Positions 22,321 through 34,073 of a stretch of DNA of 64,000 bases are shown in pieces. Every line of letters starts with the position of its first letter. Position 1 is the stretch's first letter. The stretch is taken from NCBI GenBank assembly GCA_047967505.1, contig CM106540.1; one strand, given 5' to 3'. The stretch is from Dipteris shenzhenensis (lineage: Eukaryota; Polypodiophyta; Polypodiopsida; Gleicheniales). Under the pieces are notes generated by a model. The model saw only the letters and a list, made by a program, of their open reading frames with translations, ran no database searches and was not told where the DNA came from. Made by a program: the position numbers and the translations under genes.

Positions 22321-23092
22321 ACATCTCCCCCTGCCTCTAAAGTTACCATGTCCTCCTCCACAGGATTGGTTTTCTTGAATTTGCTGCATATTCTGATTTC
22401 TACCATGGCCTCCAAATCAGCCTGCTCTATCTCTGCCTCTACCTCTTCCAACATTTGAGTAGAAGACAGTTCTTTTGAAGTTCCTCCTGAAGAAGATGCA
22501 CCACCATCTCTCTGCTCTTCAGAAATTAGAAGAGCAATCAACTCCTCAAAATCAGAAAAATTCTCACGGACGGCAATGGATGTCCGGAATCGTGCATAAT
22601 CCTTTCCTAGACCATTCAAGGTCACAGAAACTAAATCATCATCTTCCACTGGTGACCCAATGGAAGCAAGTGCATCTGCAATCTTCTTCACCTTCATGTG
22701 GTAGTCATTGATGCTCATATTTTCTCTTTGCACATTATGCAACTCCTGCTTGAGCTACATTTTCCTGGCTTGCGTATTTGTGCTATACATTTTTGTCAAA
22801 GTATCCCACGCCTCTTTGGCGTGCTTGCATCCTGAATATGCACAATCATAGAATCTGAAATACTGATAGATAGCCAGTACATAACTTTTCTGGCTCTCTC
22901 ATGCCAGCCTTTAAATGCCTGCAACTCCTGTTGATTGGGAACATTAGGAATAACTTGTTCTTGTTCAACTCCAGTAATGAACTCCCAATACCCTTTTCCC
23001 TTAAGGAAATTCATCATTCTAAAATTCCATGCTTGGAAGTTGTTCTTGTCAAGCTTTTCAGTGACAATCTATGAAAGAGCATCAGATGCCAT
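22317..23092 (-). pseudogene. copia-1 gag N-terminal part
   Basis: ATG at 23092 (MASDALS), stop eight codons in, then NNFQAWNFRMMNFLKGKG and GWHERARKVMYW. Later comes the UBN2-type gag block with DYHMKVKKIADALASIG and LNGLGKDYARFRTSI. A further shift near 22430 leads to a Gly/Arg-rich tail (GGHGR, NFRGRGR). This is the capsid-like domain of copia gag. Confidence 0.85.
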
Positions 23093-23609
23093 TACAAAAC
23101 ACTGCAAAAAAAAACACAACTTCTGCCTCACAAGGGCAAATCTGCAAAACTGACAAAAGTGGTATTTGACCACACAGTCACTTCCTAGTGACAATTTTGC
23201 ATCAACAGGCAATAAGAATGATTCAGTCACTCCTAATATCTCTGCGCACAGGCATACGATGTAATTTCTATGGCAACTTTTCACCGACCTACAGAACAGT
23301 GGTCGCACAACAAAAACAAGGCGCTTTTCTGAGTGCCTGCAGAAAATTTCCGCCACCAAAACGGGCCCCAAAATGGCCTCAAATCAAAAAAATAATGTCA
23401 CCAAGGGCTTCACCATGTCCCGTAGCATATATTGCCCTCTTGCCGCATGGCGAAGGGCATCCCAATCTGAGACAGTGCACTCTTGCACTTTTCGGCTGTG
23501 CTACCTGTAGAGATTTGCTCCCAAACTCGAAAAAGGAAAGCAACACTGATCCTCTTACCAAGACACCACGAACTTGGTTTGCTTTCTTGAGCTCCTTACC
23601 ACGAACCGA

Positions 23610-23621
23610 GCTCTGATACCA
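23610..23621 (-). promoter_or_regulatory. copia-1 primer-binding site
   Basis: Minus strand TGGTATCAGAGC, the exact complement of the plant initiator tRNA-Met end, abutting the 5' LTR. Confidence 0.9.
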
Positions 23622-23976
23622 TGTGAAGAGAGTGGGAGAGAAGGAAGGAATCTCACTTGCAGCTTTCTCACATACACAATGGGGGAATATACACAAAGGT
23701 GGAGGCTAAAAATAGTTTTCCTCTTCTTAGTTGTGAAAGCCAAAAGAACTCTCTTAGTACAAAAGAATAGGTGAACCCTATATGTGGGTCTCAAACCAAA
23801 CTCAGCTAACCAAGGTGGCATACTAACTGAACCACTACTTAGAGCACATAAAGATAGTTGTCATCCAGCTATTATTCATGAGCGGTGTACCAACCTCATC
23901 TATAGCTAACAAGTCAGTGACATAAATGCACAACGGTCACCTTGGCATATCATGAGTGGAGCTCGATATCTTAACA
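23622..23976 (-). repeat. copia-1 5' LTR
   Basis: 355 bases; mate of 18629-18985, with a two-base gap and about two dozen substitutions between them. Confidence 0.9.
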
Positions 23977-24432
23977 TTGGCACCCTACGGGCCCAAGAGC
24001 ATTTTAATGTAAAGAAAGGGAGAGTGCTAAAAGGAAAAGGTTTGGCCCTCCCTTCAAAAGGTGACTTGTATAAAAGGCCAAATGGTTGACTTTGGTCTTC
24101 ATTGTTATATGCACAAGTTTGAAATACAAGCTCCCTCTTCTCTTTCAAGAGTGTCTTTGGATGTTATCTTGTCTCCTTCATAGTGCCTTTTTGTTTGCTA
24201 TTCCATCCCCCTTCACTCTCTCTTCCCCTTCTCCTTCTCCCTCCCTTCGTCCCTTTCTTCTTCCCTCTTCCCTTTCCCCGTTTCTCTCGCTGCGACAATC
24301 TAGAAGCCGCTTGCATGACACAAGTGGACGGCTCATGCTTGCATCGCTCTTACAAGGAAGTAGCTTGGAGTGGAGGCTCCAACGGCATCCCTTCAACATC
24401 CCCACAAAACATGAGTCATCGTTAAGACCACA
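23977..24432 (+). repeat. right part of the gypsy 5' LTR
   Basis: Continues the sequence broken at 18628. Has a TATA box TATAAAAG at 24069-24076 and ends ...GACCACA four bases before the tRNA-Asp primer site. Pyrimidine-rich from 24170 to 24290. Confidence 0.65.
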
Positions 24433-24436
24433 TTTT

Positions 24437-24454
24437 TGGTGCTATTGCCGAGGA
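24437..24454 (+). promoter_or_regulatory. gypsy primer-binding site (tRNA-Asp type)
   Basis: TGGTGCTATTGCCGAGGA differs at three positions from TGGCGCCGTTGCCGGGGA, the tRNA-Asp primer site of many plant Ty3/gypsy elements. Confidence 0.7.
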
Positions 24455-25690
24455 ATGGAGGTATGCTTCTACATTTGCACTTGATTTCTATCATAATCTA
24501 CCCATTGCACAAGGCTTCAAGCTTAACTTGGAGCTTTATTAGTGGAGTTTTAGTTGAGGAACGAGGAAGGAAGTGTGAGTTGGAAGGAAAAGCGACGGAA
24601 AACTGTCATTTATGAGTTTAGGAAGGTTGTTTTTGAGGTTTGTTTGAGTTTTGAGATGATAGGAATGTAGTTTCTCAAATTGCTAAGGTGTGTATGTTGT
24701 CAAATCTCACAAAAAACAACCAAGAATGAAGAATCAAGCTGCATTTTGAGGTTGCTTTGTGTGTTAACAGTCACCCCTCAAGAAATCTTTCATTTTGGCA
24801 CTCAAATGTTGTTTTTCTTTCAGGTTTTTTGCATTGAGTAGGTTAGCATCCCCCTAACACAAAAAAACCTGAACAAAAACTCCAAATCTGTCAAAAAGCA
24901 TCAAAAAATTAGTCAGTGACATAGCACATTTCTATCCCCACAAGTCTACTACTGACCATAGCCATAGCCGTATCTCGCCAGTCAAACTTCGTTGACCCGT
25001 GGCCATAGTGCCTATCCCCACGATGTAACTTCTGGCCATGGTCTAACCCACCGCCCTAATTAATGCATGTCAAAGTTAGCTATCCCATCAGTTTGATAGA
25101 TGTTGACTCGTGGCCTTAGCGCTACCCCTATGATCATTGCTATAATATTATCCCGTCGATTGGTGCCCTCAATTAGCCTTATGTTCGTGGCTATATACGT
25201 ATCCCGCTGATCCATATATCCCACCGACTGGCATGGTAAGCTCATCCCCGCAACCGTTGCCATCTTGCTACCCCCACGCCTGTCGCTATACCAGTATCCC
25301 ACCGACCTTGTTATCCCACCGATCGTTGTCTTATCTCATCTCTACAACCATGGGGATATCACCTATGTCCTATCCCACCAACCAATGAGTTAGGTACTGT
25401 CCTATAACCATTGCCATCTTGCTACCCGCACGCCTGTCACTATACCATTATCCCGCTAACCCTGTTATCCCTCCATCCCTATGACCATCGGGATACCACC
25501 TGCATCCTATCCTGCCAATCGATGAGTTAGGCACTATCCTACCGCCCGTTGCTATATCGATATCCCACCGACGGGTGCGTTAAGCTATCCCTATGACAGT
25601 TATCATAGCACTATCCCTACAACCGTGGGGATACCTCTGGGGTAGTCCAGAAAAAATTACAAAATTACAGTTCAGCTTGAGTGTGCCCTA
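24455..25690 (+). repeat. gypsy leader with degenerate TATCCCACCGA repeats
   Basis: From 24940 to 25640 the phrase TATCCC(A/G)CCGA(C/T) and relatives recur many times. GCCATCTTGCTACCC occurs at ~25258 and ~25405, so part of it is tandem with a period near 147. No gene is seen. Confidence 0.6.
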
Positions 25691-28340
25691 TTAGAGGTCT
25701 CATACATGCACTTGCACTCTGGAAGAATTTTGTCCAAGAATCTCGTGCCTAAAGACAGTGCTTTGAGCTATGCTCAACCCATCTTCTGCCCTAGCTGGGG
25801 ATCAATCGGATCTGGAAGCTCGATTCCTAGTTCCCACTCCGTAATAGGACCTCGACAAGAGGATCCATCTAGCTCCGACGAGACGGAGAGCTTGGATGAT
25901 GTGATGCAAGACCCCTCGAGTCCAAGGGCTTTCGAAGCCCCTTCATTAGTGTGGCCTCTCCCAACACTCCTGCTCCTTTTGTAGTGTCCAGGTAAGAGGT
26001 ACATTCTCCAACATTTTTGGATGTTTAGGCCGAATAGATTCGGTAGACATGGAGAACCCCTTTGCCGACATGTCAGCGAGAAGGGAAGGTCAGCAACAAC
26101 CAGCTCCTGAAATGTAGACAGGGACTGAAACCACGTTTGTGGACCCACCATGACCTTCCTCCTTCACAAGGCACCCTCAATGCAAATGCATGGATGATGA
26201 AGATCGATGGATGAGGGACTTCTGAGGACAATACCCTAGCTGAGGACATGCGAGGCTCTCAAGGAGGGGTGTCTTATGAACCCCCAACCGTCCCTGTGCC
26301 ATTGACCTTTGCCAACTATGTGGCCCCACAAGTTCCACCCTATCACCCATTGCACGGAGCTTCCGTGCTAATGCCCCATGACCCACCCGCTCTAGGAGTC
26401 CTACTGTTTCCACCCATATCTATTGCTCCAATGAATGTAGGCCTTGTCTCATCCGTCCCAATGCCGGTACTAGCAACTCAATGGATTCCACCACTAGGGC
26501 TAGGCTTAAGGCCACCCCTACATCTCGTTAGGCCCATAATGGTGCCGCCTCCACCAGTTGCCCAGAGAGTGCTGACAAATGAGGCAATGCCCTAGGAAGG
26601 GGGGCCACACCACCTCCACCCGTCCTTGTGTTTCCCGCAAGGATCACGAATCCCTCAAAGAGTCGACCCATAGCCATCTCCAAGTTAATGATCAATTTTT
26701 TTGGGGAAGGAAACCCAGTCTCCCATGTGGAGAGATTTGGGCAAATATGTGAAGCCTTTGGAGCTCCCGGAGATCTAGAAATGGCTAATGCATTTGGTCT
26801 CAGCTTGGATGGCAAAATAGTGGTATAGGGCTCTCACACCGGAAGAAAAAGTAAATTGGGAGATGCTGAGAAAAGACTTCATTGTGGGGTTCAACCCCAG
26901 TGGACATAAATGGAGCCCGCTTAACCAGTTATATGAGGTGAAGCAGAATGACAACGAATCCCTTCAGGATTACATAGCTAGAGTCAAGTACCTCAATTCT
27001 TGTTGCGAACCATATGAGCGGATGAGTGACAAACGATTGTTGCCCCGCTTTCTCATTGGATTGGCAGACCCGAAGCTGCAAGACCACCTGATGGTATGAA
27101 TCCTACCTCCTTCAACCTATGCAGTAAGGTGGATATCCATATAAGTGATAATATGATGGACAAAGCTAACTCAAATAAAACCATGACTCCATTAGAAGTA
27201 TCACCATTGGTCAGGTCTTCCAGTGTGGAGACGATCAAGAAGGAGACCAACGAGGCCAAGGGCTTGGATATGAGTGAGCTAGCCTCAAATTTGCTGAATC
27301 AGCTAGGCCAACAATGGAGGTTAGAAACCTCCAAGGAGGTGCCTAGCAACCCCCACTTGTTTCCACAAAGAGACAACGTTTGGTGCGGGGCATGCAATGG
27401 CAACCATCCCTCCAATGAGTGTCCTCACCTGAGGGCAAGGTCAGCCCTCTACTGTGCACATTGTCATAGATGGGGAAACCACAATACCTCTCAATGTCGA
27501 TTTCCAAAGTCCCTGCCCCAACCCATGTATCAAATGAGACCCCCATTAGCCTTGATGGCTCTGCCAGATCCTATGAATGCACAAGGTGCCCCTTGGCTAG
27601 TTCAAGCTAGTACAGGGCCCAATCGGCTCCGTTACTGCTACCCATACTGGGTCTTCAACCTCCACTACCTTGTATAGCTCTGGTCAATCAAGTATTGGTA
27701 GAGGAAGTGCCCGATGATTGGGAGGAGATGAATCTAGACCACGAACCCCTCAACTACTACCCCTATGAGAAAGGAAGTGGCACCCTAAGTCACTTGCAAG
27801 AGGATCAGCAAGTCCCTGTGTTCCAGACTGCTCCCTTGAACTCACGGGCTAGAGACCTAAAATCTGTTGCCCGAAGACCCTCGATCCAATGCTATACCTG
27901 CCAGGGCCCACACAGGGCAAGTGAGTGCCCCTACAAAGGTACTTTGAGCCCTCTAGTGTCATGCTTCAAGTGTTAGGGGCCGCATTTCTTGAAGGACTAC
28001 CACTATAGGGGTCTTACCGCAGCCGTTCCTCCCATGATCGGCCCTACACCCTTGTGTGTGGGGTGCGGAATCAAGCATTTGTTCAAGGATTGTCCCTTCA
28101 GAAGACTGACAACCCCAGTCACCCCGCTTAAGAGTATCGGCCTTAACTTGCTCAAGGCTAGGTCATCGCAATACCCTCAAAAGTCATCACAAGAATGCAA
28201 GCCAAAGCCATAGGTCGGGCAATGAGGAAACATGCAAGGAAGGATAAAGGGCTCCTACTACAAGACCCTGAGGCTCCTCAACATCCACAGACCCGGTCTA
28301 AGAAAGCCATACGGGTAGGTAATGGGTTTGACCAAGTGCT
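25691..28340 (+). pseudogene. gypsy-type gag (and possible protease start), decayed
   Basis: An opening like MHLHSGRIL (compare the RSGR start of many gypsy gags) is followed by a Pro-rich linker (26248-26595). The retrotransposon gag domain comes next: FFGEGNPVSHVERF and, after a shift at ~26825, the WYRAL and NWEMLRKDFIVGF blocks with LYEVKQ..SLQDYIARVKYL. Then come several Cys/His knuckles: CGACNGNHPSNECPH (~27386), CAHCHRWGNHNTSQC, CYTCQGPHRASECP (~27892) and CVGCGIKHLFKDCP (~28062). A DGGSN motif just past a stop near 28350 may be the protease start. Stops at 25985, 26594, 26826 and 27098 and several frame changes break it. No reverse transcriptase follows. Confidence 0.75.
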
Positions 28341-28842
28341 CATCTAAGACGGCGGTTCCAATAAGGAGACAGCCACCCTTGCCATATCCTCTACCTCAGA
28401 ACATGCTTCCACCAGGGTGACCCAGAAGTACCTCCGAGCTGAGGTGTAAACAAGCTAGTGCATGCCCAAGGCCTAGCACCCCCGGCCCCCTATAAGGAAA
28501 CCTATCCAGACCCAATCCTAGAGAAACAATATGTAATAGAGGGTCAAAACTTGGTACGGGATTACTAGGAAATGTTTGAGCATAGAATCAAGGCGAGGGA
28601 TACCATCCATCTAGCCAACCTAACTAGCCACCAAGCAGCAAAGGTGCTCAAAGTGTCGGAAAGGGTGGAAGAAGAGGAATGTTTCAGCTTTGATAAGTCA
28701 AAGGCTCCAGATCTAATGCAAAAAATGTTCCAGGAGGACCCAATATTGCAAAACCTATAGGAAGAAGGAGACCTTTACGGTTTTGAGAACCTGCTACTAT
28801 CAGTGGAAGGAGAGTCCACACAGGAACCGTGCTATAGTGCAT
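28341..28842 (+). other. end of the gypsy fragment
   Basis: Contains a 62-codon Lys/Glu-rich frame (28572-28760) that could belong to the gypsy polyprotein but shows no motif. Truncated at ~28842 by copia sequence. Confidence 0.35.
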
Positions 28843-29402
28843 GGTCTGACAAGATAGGACAGTATCTTGTCACTATTGGTTTTTAGATTTCCATGGCAGA
28901 TTTCTCACTTTATGTGAGAAAAACAAAGAAAGGTATTATGCTGCTTGTCATTTATGTTGATGATTTGATCATCACAAGTGATAGTGATGAAGATATCCTT
29001 CATGTGAAAATGCTATTGAGGTAGAAGTTTGAGATGAAGGATTTGGGAGAGGTGCGTTACTTCTTGGGCATTCAGATGATTAGATCCACAAGTGGGATAT
29101 GGCTCTTGCAGAGGCAGTATGGATTGGACATGCTGTCCAAATATGGGATGATAGGCTGTAAGCCTATTTCAGTTCCTTTGGAGCAGAATGTGAAGCTAAG
29201 TTCAGATGCAGGTGAGCTTTTGGAAGACCCTACTATGTACAGACGCATAGTAGGAAGTTTGATTTATATGACTATTACCAAGCCAAATTTGAGCTATGCT
29301 ATTGGGTTGGTAAGTCAGTTTATGCAGGCTCCAAGGAAATCCAATTTGGATGCAGCTAAACACATACTGAGGTATGTGAAGTCCACATTGCAGTATGGAC
29401 TA
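28843..29402 (+). pseudogene. copia-1-family reverse transcriptase fragment
   Basis: Begins AWSDKIGQYLV and runs through ADFSLYV, the catalytic IYVDDLIIT and KFEMKDLGEVRYFLGIQM to ILRYVKSTLQYGL. It is the same subfamily as the copia-1 reverse transcriptase (near-identical from DLGE on), with stops at ~28887 and ~29024. It ends abruptly at 29402, where another copia polyprotein begins. Confidence 0.88.
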
Positions 29403-32030
29403 TATGTGCCAGATATCAGAGGAACTTGTTGGTCCGTTTCTGCGATCACAGATCATGACCTCAAAGTTCACTTCGACAAGAATGGCACACAGATTTTTGA
29501 TCTTCAAGGGAAGGTCGTTGGTAAAGGTACACGGCGCAACAACTTTTACGAACTCTTAGCTTTCAGTGCTCGAGTGATGTGAAGAACACTAAGTTGTGGC
29601 ATGAGAGGTTTCGTCATCTAAACCTTAGTTCTTTGAAGGAGATGCATAAAAGTGGAATGATTGCAGACCTACCAAAAATTTTAGATCTGCCCGATGTATG
29701 TGAAGCTTGCATGATGGGCAAGCAGCATCGGCAACCCTTTCCTAAAGAGGCTAGCAGGGCAAAGGCTCCTCTAGAGCTCGTTCACACGGACCTCTACGGA
29801 AAGATGGAGACAGAAGCTTTGGGTGGTTCCTACTACTTCATGACACTAATCAACGACTTCAGTAGAAGGATATGGATATACTTCCCGAAGACTAAAGACG
29901 AGGCTTTTAGTAATTCAAGGAATGGCATGTAATGGTCGAGAAAGAATCGGGGAGGAAGGTGAAGAAGTTGAGATCAGATAGAGGTGGAGAGTTCACATCG
30001 ACTGAATTCGAAAGTTACTACAAAAGTCACGGAATCAAGAGGCAGAAACCCCCGCCACATACATCACAGCAAAATGGAGTAGGAGAGCACAAGATGCACG
30101 TCATCTATGAAATGGGCAGGAGTATGATGAAAGGGAAAGATTTGCCAAAGGCTTTCTGGGCTGAAGCATGTAACACTGCAGTTTACATTGTGAATCGTAG
30201 CTACACGAAGGCTGTGAACGGGATGACTCCATTGCAGGCCTTCTCTCATAAGAAACCTTCAGCTGCACATTTCAAAGTTTTTGAATGTGACTGTTTTGTG
30301 CATGTCCCTAATGCTAATAGGACCAAATGGGAACCGAAGAGCCAGAAGTGTATTTTCTTAAGCTACAATGAAGAGGCGAAGGGTTACCGTCTCTATAACC
30401 CTGTTACCAAGAAGGTAATTGTAAGTCGCGATGTGGTCTTCTCAGAATAGCCGCATCCATTGGAGGAGGATGCTTCCTTCCCAGATAACCACGACCAGGA
30501 TATCCATCCAGTACAACCACCAACAGTAGACCAAACTCCCCCAACGGTGCTTGGGAGGATTCAAGATAAAGAAGAGGAAGAAGTCTGCAGAACCACAACG
30601 GCAACGGCCATTCCCGAAGTGGGTAAAGCAGCTTTTGGACAGCAGAGAACCTCCAGCCATTGAGGAGGAACCATCCGAACACTGCCGGTCCAAGAGATTA
30701 GAGGAGCAAAGAAGGACACAGGAACACTTGTCAACTGCGCATTGATGATAGAGGTGATCCGTGCTGAAGAACCCAAGTGTCTTGAAGAGGCACAGGGTGA
30801 TGATAGGTGGATGGAGGCTATGCAGTCGGAGTATGGCTCCATAATGAAGAACAACACTTGGGAGCTTGTGGATCGACCACCAAAATGCAAGGTAATCGGC
30901 ACCAAGTGGGTGTACAAGACCAAGTACAAGTCCGACGGCATGTTGGAAAAGTAAAGGCTCGGCTCATGGCAAAAGGATTTGCACAAGTATATGGTTTTGA
31001 TTATCAAGATACTTTTGCTCCCATACTTCGACTAACCACAATTCGTAGTGTTTTGGCTTTAGCTGCCCACGGAAGTTGGCCCGTGTTTCAGATGGATGTA
31101 AAATCTGCCTTTCTAAATGGTGATCTCAAGGAGGAGGTATACATGGAACAACCACTAGGTTTTGAGATCCTCAGTTCAAAAGGTAAAGTCTGTAAACTAA
31201 AGAAGGCACTTTACGGGCTGAAACAGGCCCCACGAGTGTGGTACCAGCGAATTGATGCCTACTTTCTGTAAAACGGGTTTAGGAGGAGCCCATCTGATGC
31301 AAATTTGTATATCTTCAAAGAAGGAGGCAAGCGTATGATCGTGGTCCTTTATGTGGATGACCTTGTCATAACAGGGAACCATGAAGAGAAGATCTCGCAG
31401 ACAAAGCATTTGCTAGGAAGAGAGTTTGAAATGACATACCTCCGACTGATGCATTTCTGTTTGGGGATTGAAGTTTGGCAAGAGCCGAAATAGATCTTCA
31501 TTTCACAGCTGAAGTGAGAGATACTGAATGCATTTGGCATGGCTGAGTGCAAGACAGTTGGTACCCCTATGGAGGTTGACGTGAATCTCTCAAACAAGGA
31601 TTCATCGCCACTGGTGGATGAAGAGAAGTATAGAAGGCTTGTGGGCAACTTGATTTACTTGTGCAACACACGGCCGGCAGCTTTGCGACTGGTGTACTAA
31701 GCAAGTTTTCCAATAAGCCCCGGGAGAACCATTGGAGGGCAGGGATGCAGGTGCTGAAATACATTAAAGGCACACTTGATTATGGCATCACCTATACCAA
31801 GGGCAACATCTTGATCGGATTCTATGCCTCGGATTGGGCAGGAGACATGGACAGCAGGAGATCAGTGACAGGTTATTATTTTTCAATTAGATCTGGAGCT
31901 GTGTCATGGGTCAGTATGAAGCAACCCATAGTTGCTCTTTCTTCTATCGAGGCCGAGTACAAATCACCATGCTTTGCTTCTTGCGAGGCAGTGTGGTTGA
32001 GGAGGATTTTAGGGGATGTTGCTCTATTTT
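29402..32030 (+). pseudogene. copia-3 polyprotein fragment: pre-integrase, integrase, reverse transcriptase, RNase H
   Basis: Enters inside the protease C-terminus (YVPDIRG). Pre-integrase zinc motif LWHERFRHLN...CEACMMGKQHR (29594-29740). Integrase with VHTDLYGKM, RSDRGGEF and QQNGVGEHKM, so the D-D-E residues are all visible (29775-30110), and its C-terminal KCIFLSYNEEAKGYRLY. Reverse transcriptase from WMEAMQSEYGSI (30810) through QMDVKSAFLNGDLKEEVYM and LYVDDLVITGN to about 31660. RNase H has YASDWAGDMDSRRSVTGY and SSIEAEYKS. It stops at ALFC near 32030, before the DNKSAI block. Stops or shifts occur near 29580, 29930, 30450, 30950, 31270 and 31492. Confidence 0.88.
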
Positions 32031-32371
32031 GTGCACCGGTTCTATCGTGTGGTCGGTGGCCTATTTCGAGACCGACCCCCAGTCGACCATTTTGGGTAGA
32101 CTGGGTTGGTCACCCAATTGAGCCCAACCGACTACGACTGGTGGCTATATAAGAGCAAGCCCATGAAGCCCATTTCATCTTGGCTACAACAACCCTCATT
32201 CCTTAGCATTCAGCCTCCGTCTTCTACTGTTTCCTGCTCGCCATCGAAGCTTCTTTCACAGGAGCACATAGTTGGGAGGCAGTGCCATCTATTGTATCAG
32301 TTCTACAATAATCAAATTTTTTATTCTCCATACTATCTGGTTTTCTCTCTTGCCTACGAGATCCTGTTATC
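32031..32371 (+). repeat. LTR-like promoter segment
   Basis: Follows the cut RNase H and ends where the copia-4 LTR begins. Contains CTATATAAGAG (TATA box, ~32145), a GC-rich upstream part and an AT/TC-rich end, as expected of an LTR promoter and leader. No mate is present in the window. Confidence 0.4.
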
Positions 32372-32595
32372 TGTTGAGCACAGACTTTGTATTGTTTTCT
32401 TACACATAGCACTAACCTTATAGAGTGCTATAAAGGAAAGGGTTAGATCCCCTAACCCTAACCCTAAAAGGGTTTGTATATATTCTATTTTTTCAACTAA
32501 ATCTACTGTACAGTTACTCATTTGTGGTGTGCTCTCTAGCTATGCTCTCTCTCCTCATCTCCACTCTTCTCCTCTCCCCTCTTCATATTTTGTCA
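32372..32595 (+). repeat. copia-4 5' LTR
   Basis: TGTTGAGCAC...TTTTGTCA. Contains CCCTAACCCTAACCCTAA at ~32448, absent from the 3' LTR, and a pyrimidine-rich U5. Confidence 0.7.
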
Positions 32596-32607
32596 TGGTA
32601 TCAGGGC
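32596..32607 (+). promoter_or_regulatory. copia-4 primer-binding site, first
   Basis: TGGTATCAGGGC, one base from the tRNA-Met consensus, abutting the LTR. Confidence 0.75.
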
Positions 32608-33536
32608 TCCCTTGCCTTCCGCTGAGGCATTGCGATTCTTGAAAGTGTGAGAGAGATTGTGAGAATGAGAGTTCTCGAGTGTTCTTGTGAGAGTTCACTT
32701 CCGTAGAGAATTTCCATACATTGAGAGAAATTTTCTGTCATTGCTTAAGAGATTTTCGTTAATCTCCTTCCATTTGATTCATTGTTTCATTGAGAGATTC
32801 ATTGTTTGTGAGAGATTTGAGAGAGTGATCTTCTTTGAGAGACTTAGTGAGTTCTTTGAGAGCTTCTTGCGAGAGAGGGAGAGTTCCTGAGATTTCTAAG
32901 AGGAAATCTATCTTTAAGAGCTTCTAGGGAGTGTAAGAGAGAGGAGTGAGATCTGTAGCTTCTCAGCCAGCTCCAGCTCTAGCCTAGCTCAAGCATAATG
33001 AGCTGCCAAGGGCCAAGGCAACAAGTCTGCAGATCCTCAACTACTCAAGGGCTTAGCTCTATCTAAGGCATTCCAACCCAAGAAAGTGACTCAAACCTTG
33101 CATAGATCTAGCAGCCCTACAGTAGCTTCAGTGCAACAGCACCCTACGACTGCAGTTTGTGAGCCTCCAATGACGGTCAACCACAGCGAGCCTCGTAGTC
33201 TCCAATGACAAAAGCAACACGAACAAGCTCCTGGCCATCGACCTCTACAACCAAGAAACAATGTCTCTGTGACAGCGCTCCTTCCAACGAGCAACACCCT
33301 CTTGGTAGCCCTACAGCACCAGCGACTCCTGTAGCTCCCTCATACGAGATTATAGACAGCAGCACAACTACAGCCTCCAGCATGTCGACGGCTCCTCCAA
33401 CGCCTTCTGCAAGATTCACAGCAGTGTGCTAGTAGCCCACAATGCACTGCTCCAAGCTTGAGAGGCCTTGCAACGAACGAGCTCCATCTCCATGGACTCC
33501 AAGCGGACCTCCAACGAACGCTGAACCCCAGCGACT
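32608..33536 (+). other. copia-4 leader, first segment
   Basis: GA-rich to 32960, then Cys/Ser/Thr-coding-like CAGC-rich sequence; no gene recognised. Confidence 0.5.
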
Positions 33537-33570
33537 CTCCCCTCTTCATATTTTGTCATGGTATCAGAGC
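33537..33570 (+). repeat. second LTR end plus primer-binding site
   Basis: CTCCCCTCTTCATATTTTGTCA repeats the last 22 bases of the 5' LTR and is followed directly by TGGTATCAGAGC, a perfect tRNA-Met site (33559-33570). Confidence 0.8.
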
Positions 33571-34073
33571 TTCTACAACACCAACGTGCAGCCTCACCAA
33601 AATGCCAACCAATGACTACTGGCTCACAACCGCTCTCTAGCTCGCAACGAAAGCCTTAAACAAAGCGCGATTCAACACCGTCTTCCTTAGCCAACGTGCT
33701 CCTCCGCGACGGCATCGGCATCTTCGACGGAATCATCAAGATTTCGAAGTATCCGTAGATTTTGACGAATCTTTTAGATTCTGGTGCCTCACCTCGTGAC
33801 ATGTGGCACCATAGTGACCCTCCTTATCTCTAACCTTATCTCCAACCCAAGGTTGGTTCTCACACTGCCATGTGGCATACATCTAACCACACCCATGCTT
33901 GGTCAGCCTTATGCCATGTGGAGATAAGAGTTAACCTCAGGTCATGTTAACCCCTGGTTAGGACAAGAGTAAGGTTTGGTTAAGAGCTTGACACGTGGCA
34001 CTCTTATCTCCAAGTGCCACATCATCACATCCGCCACAGTGGCAGCCACATCATCAATGACACGTCATCCTGG

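Larger units (their letters stand above)
18629..23976 (-). mobile_element. copia-1: Ty1/copia retrotransposon with internal inversion
   Basis: LTRs 18629-18985 and 23622-23976 (TG...CA, about 92% alike by hand count) are flanked by a perfect 5-base duplication TTGGC (18624-18628 and 23977-23981). The primer site for initiator tRNA-Met and a polypurine tract are in place. Order on the minus strand is gag, [inverted block], integrase, reverse transcriptase, RNase H, as in copia. The block 21508-22320 (zinc knuckle, protease, pre-integrase) lies on the plus strand. Every segment carries stops or frameshifts, so the element is dead. Confidence 0.92.

Noticed and set aside
24086-24484. 132-residue frame in the gypsy LTR
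   Set aside because: Pyrimidine-rich LTR sequence next to TATA box and primer site; low complexity.
32442-32462. True interstitial telomere
   Set aside because: Only three hexamers, inside an LTR; too short to support.
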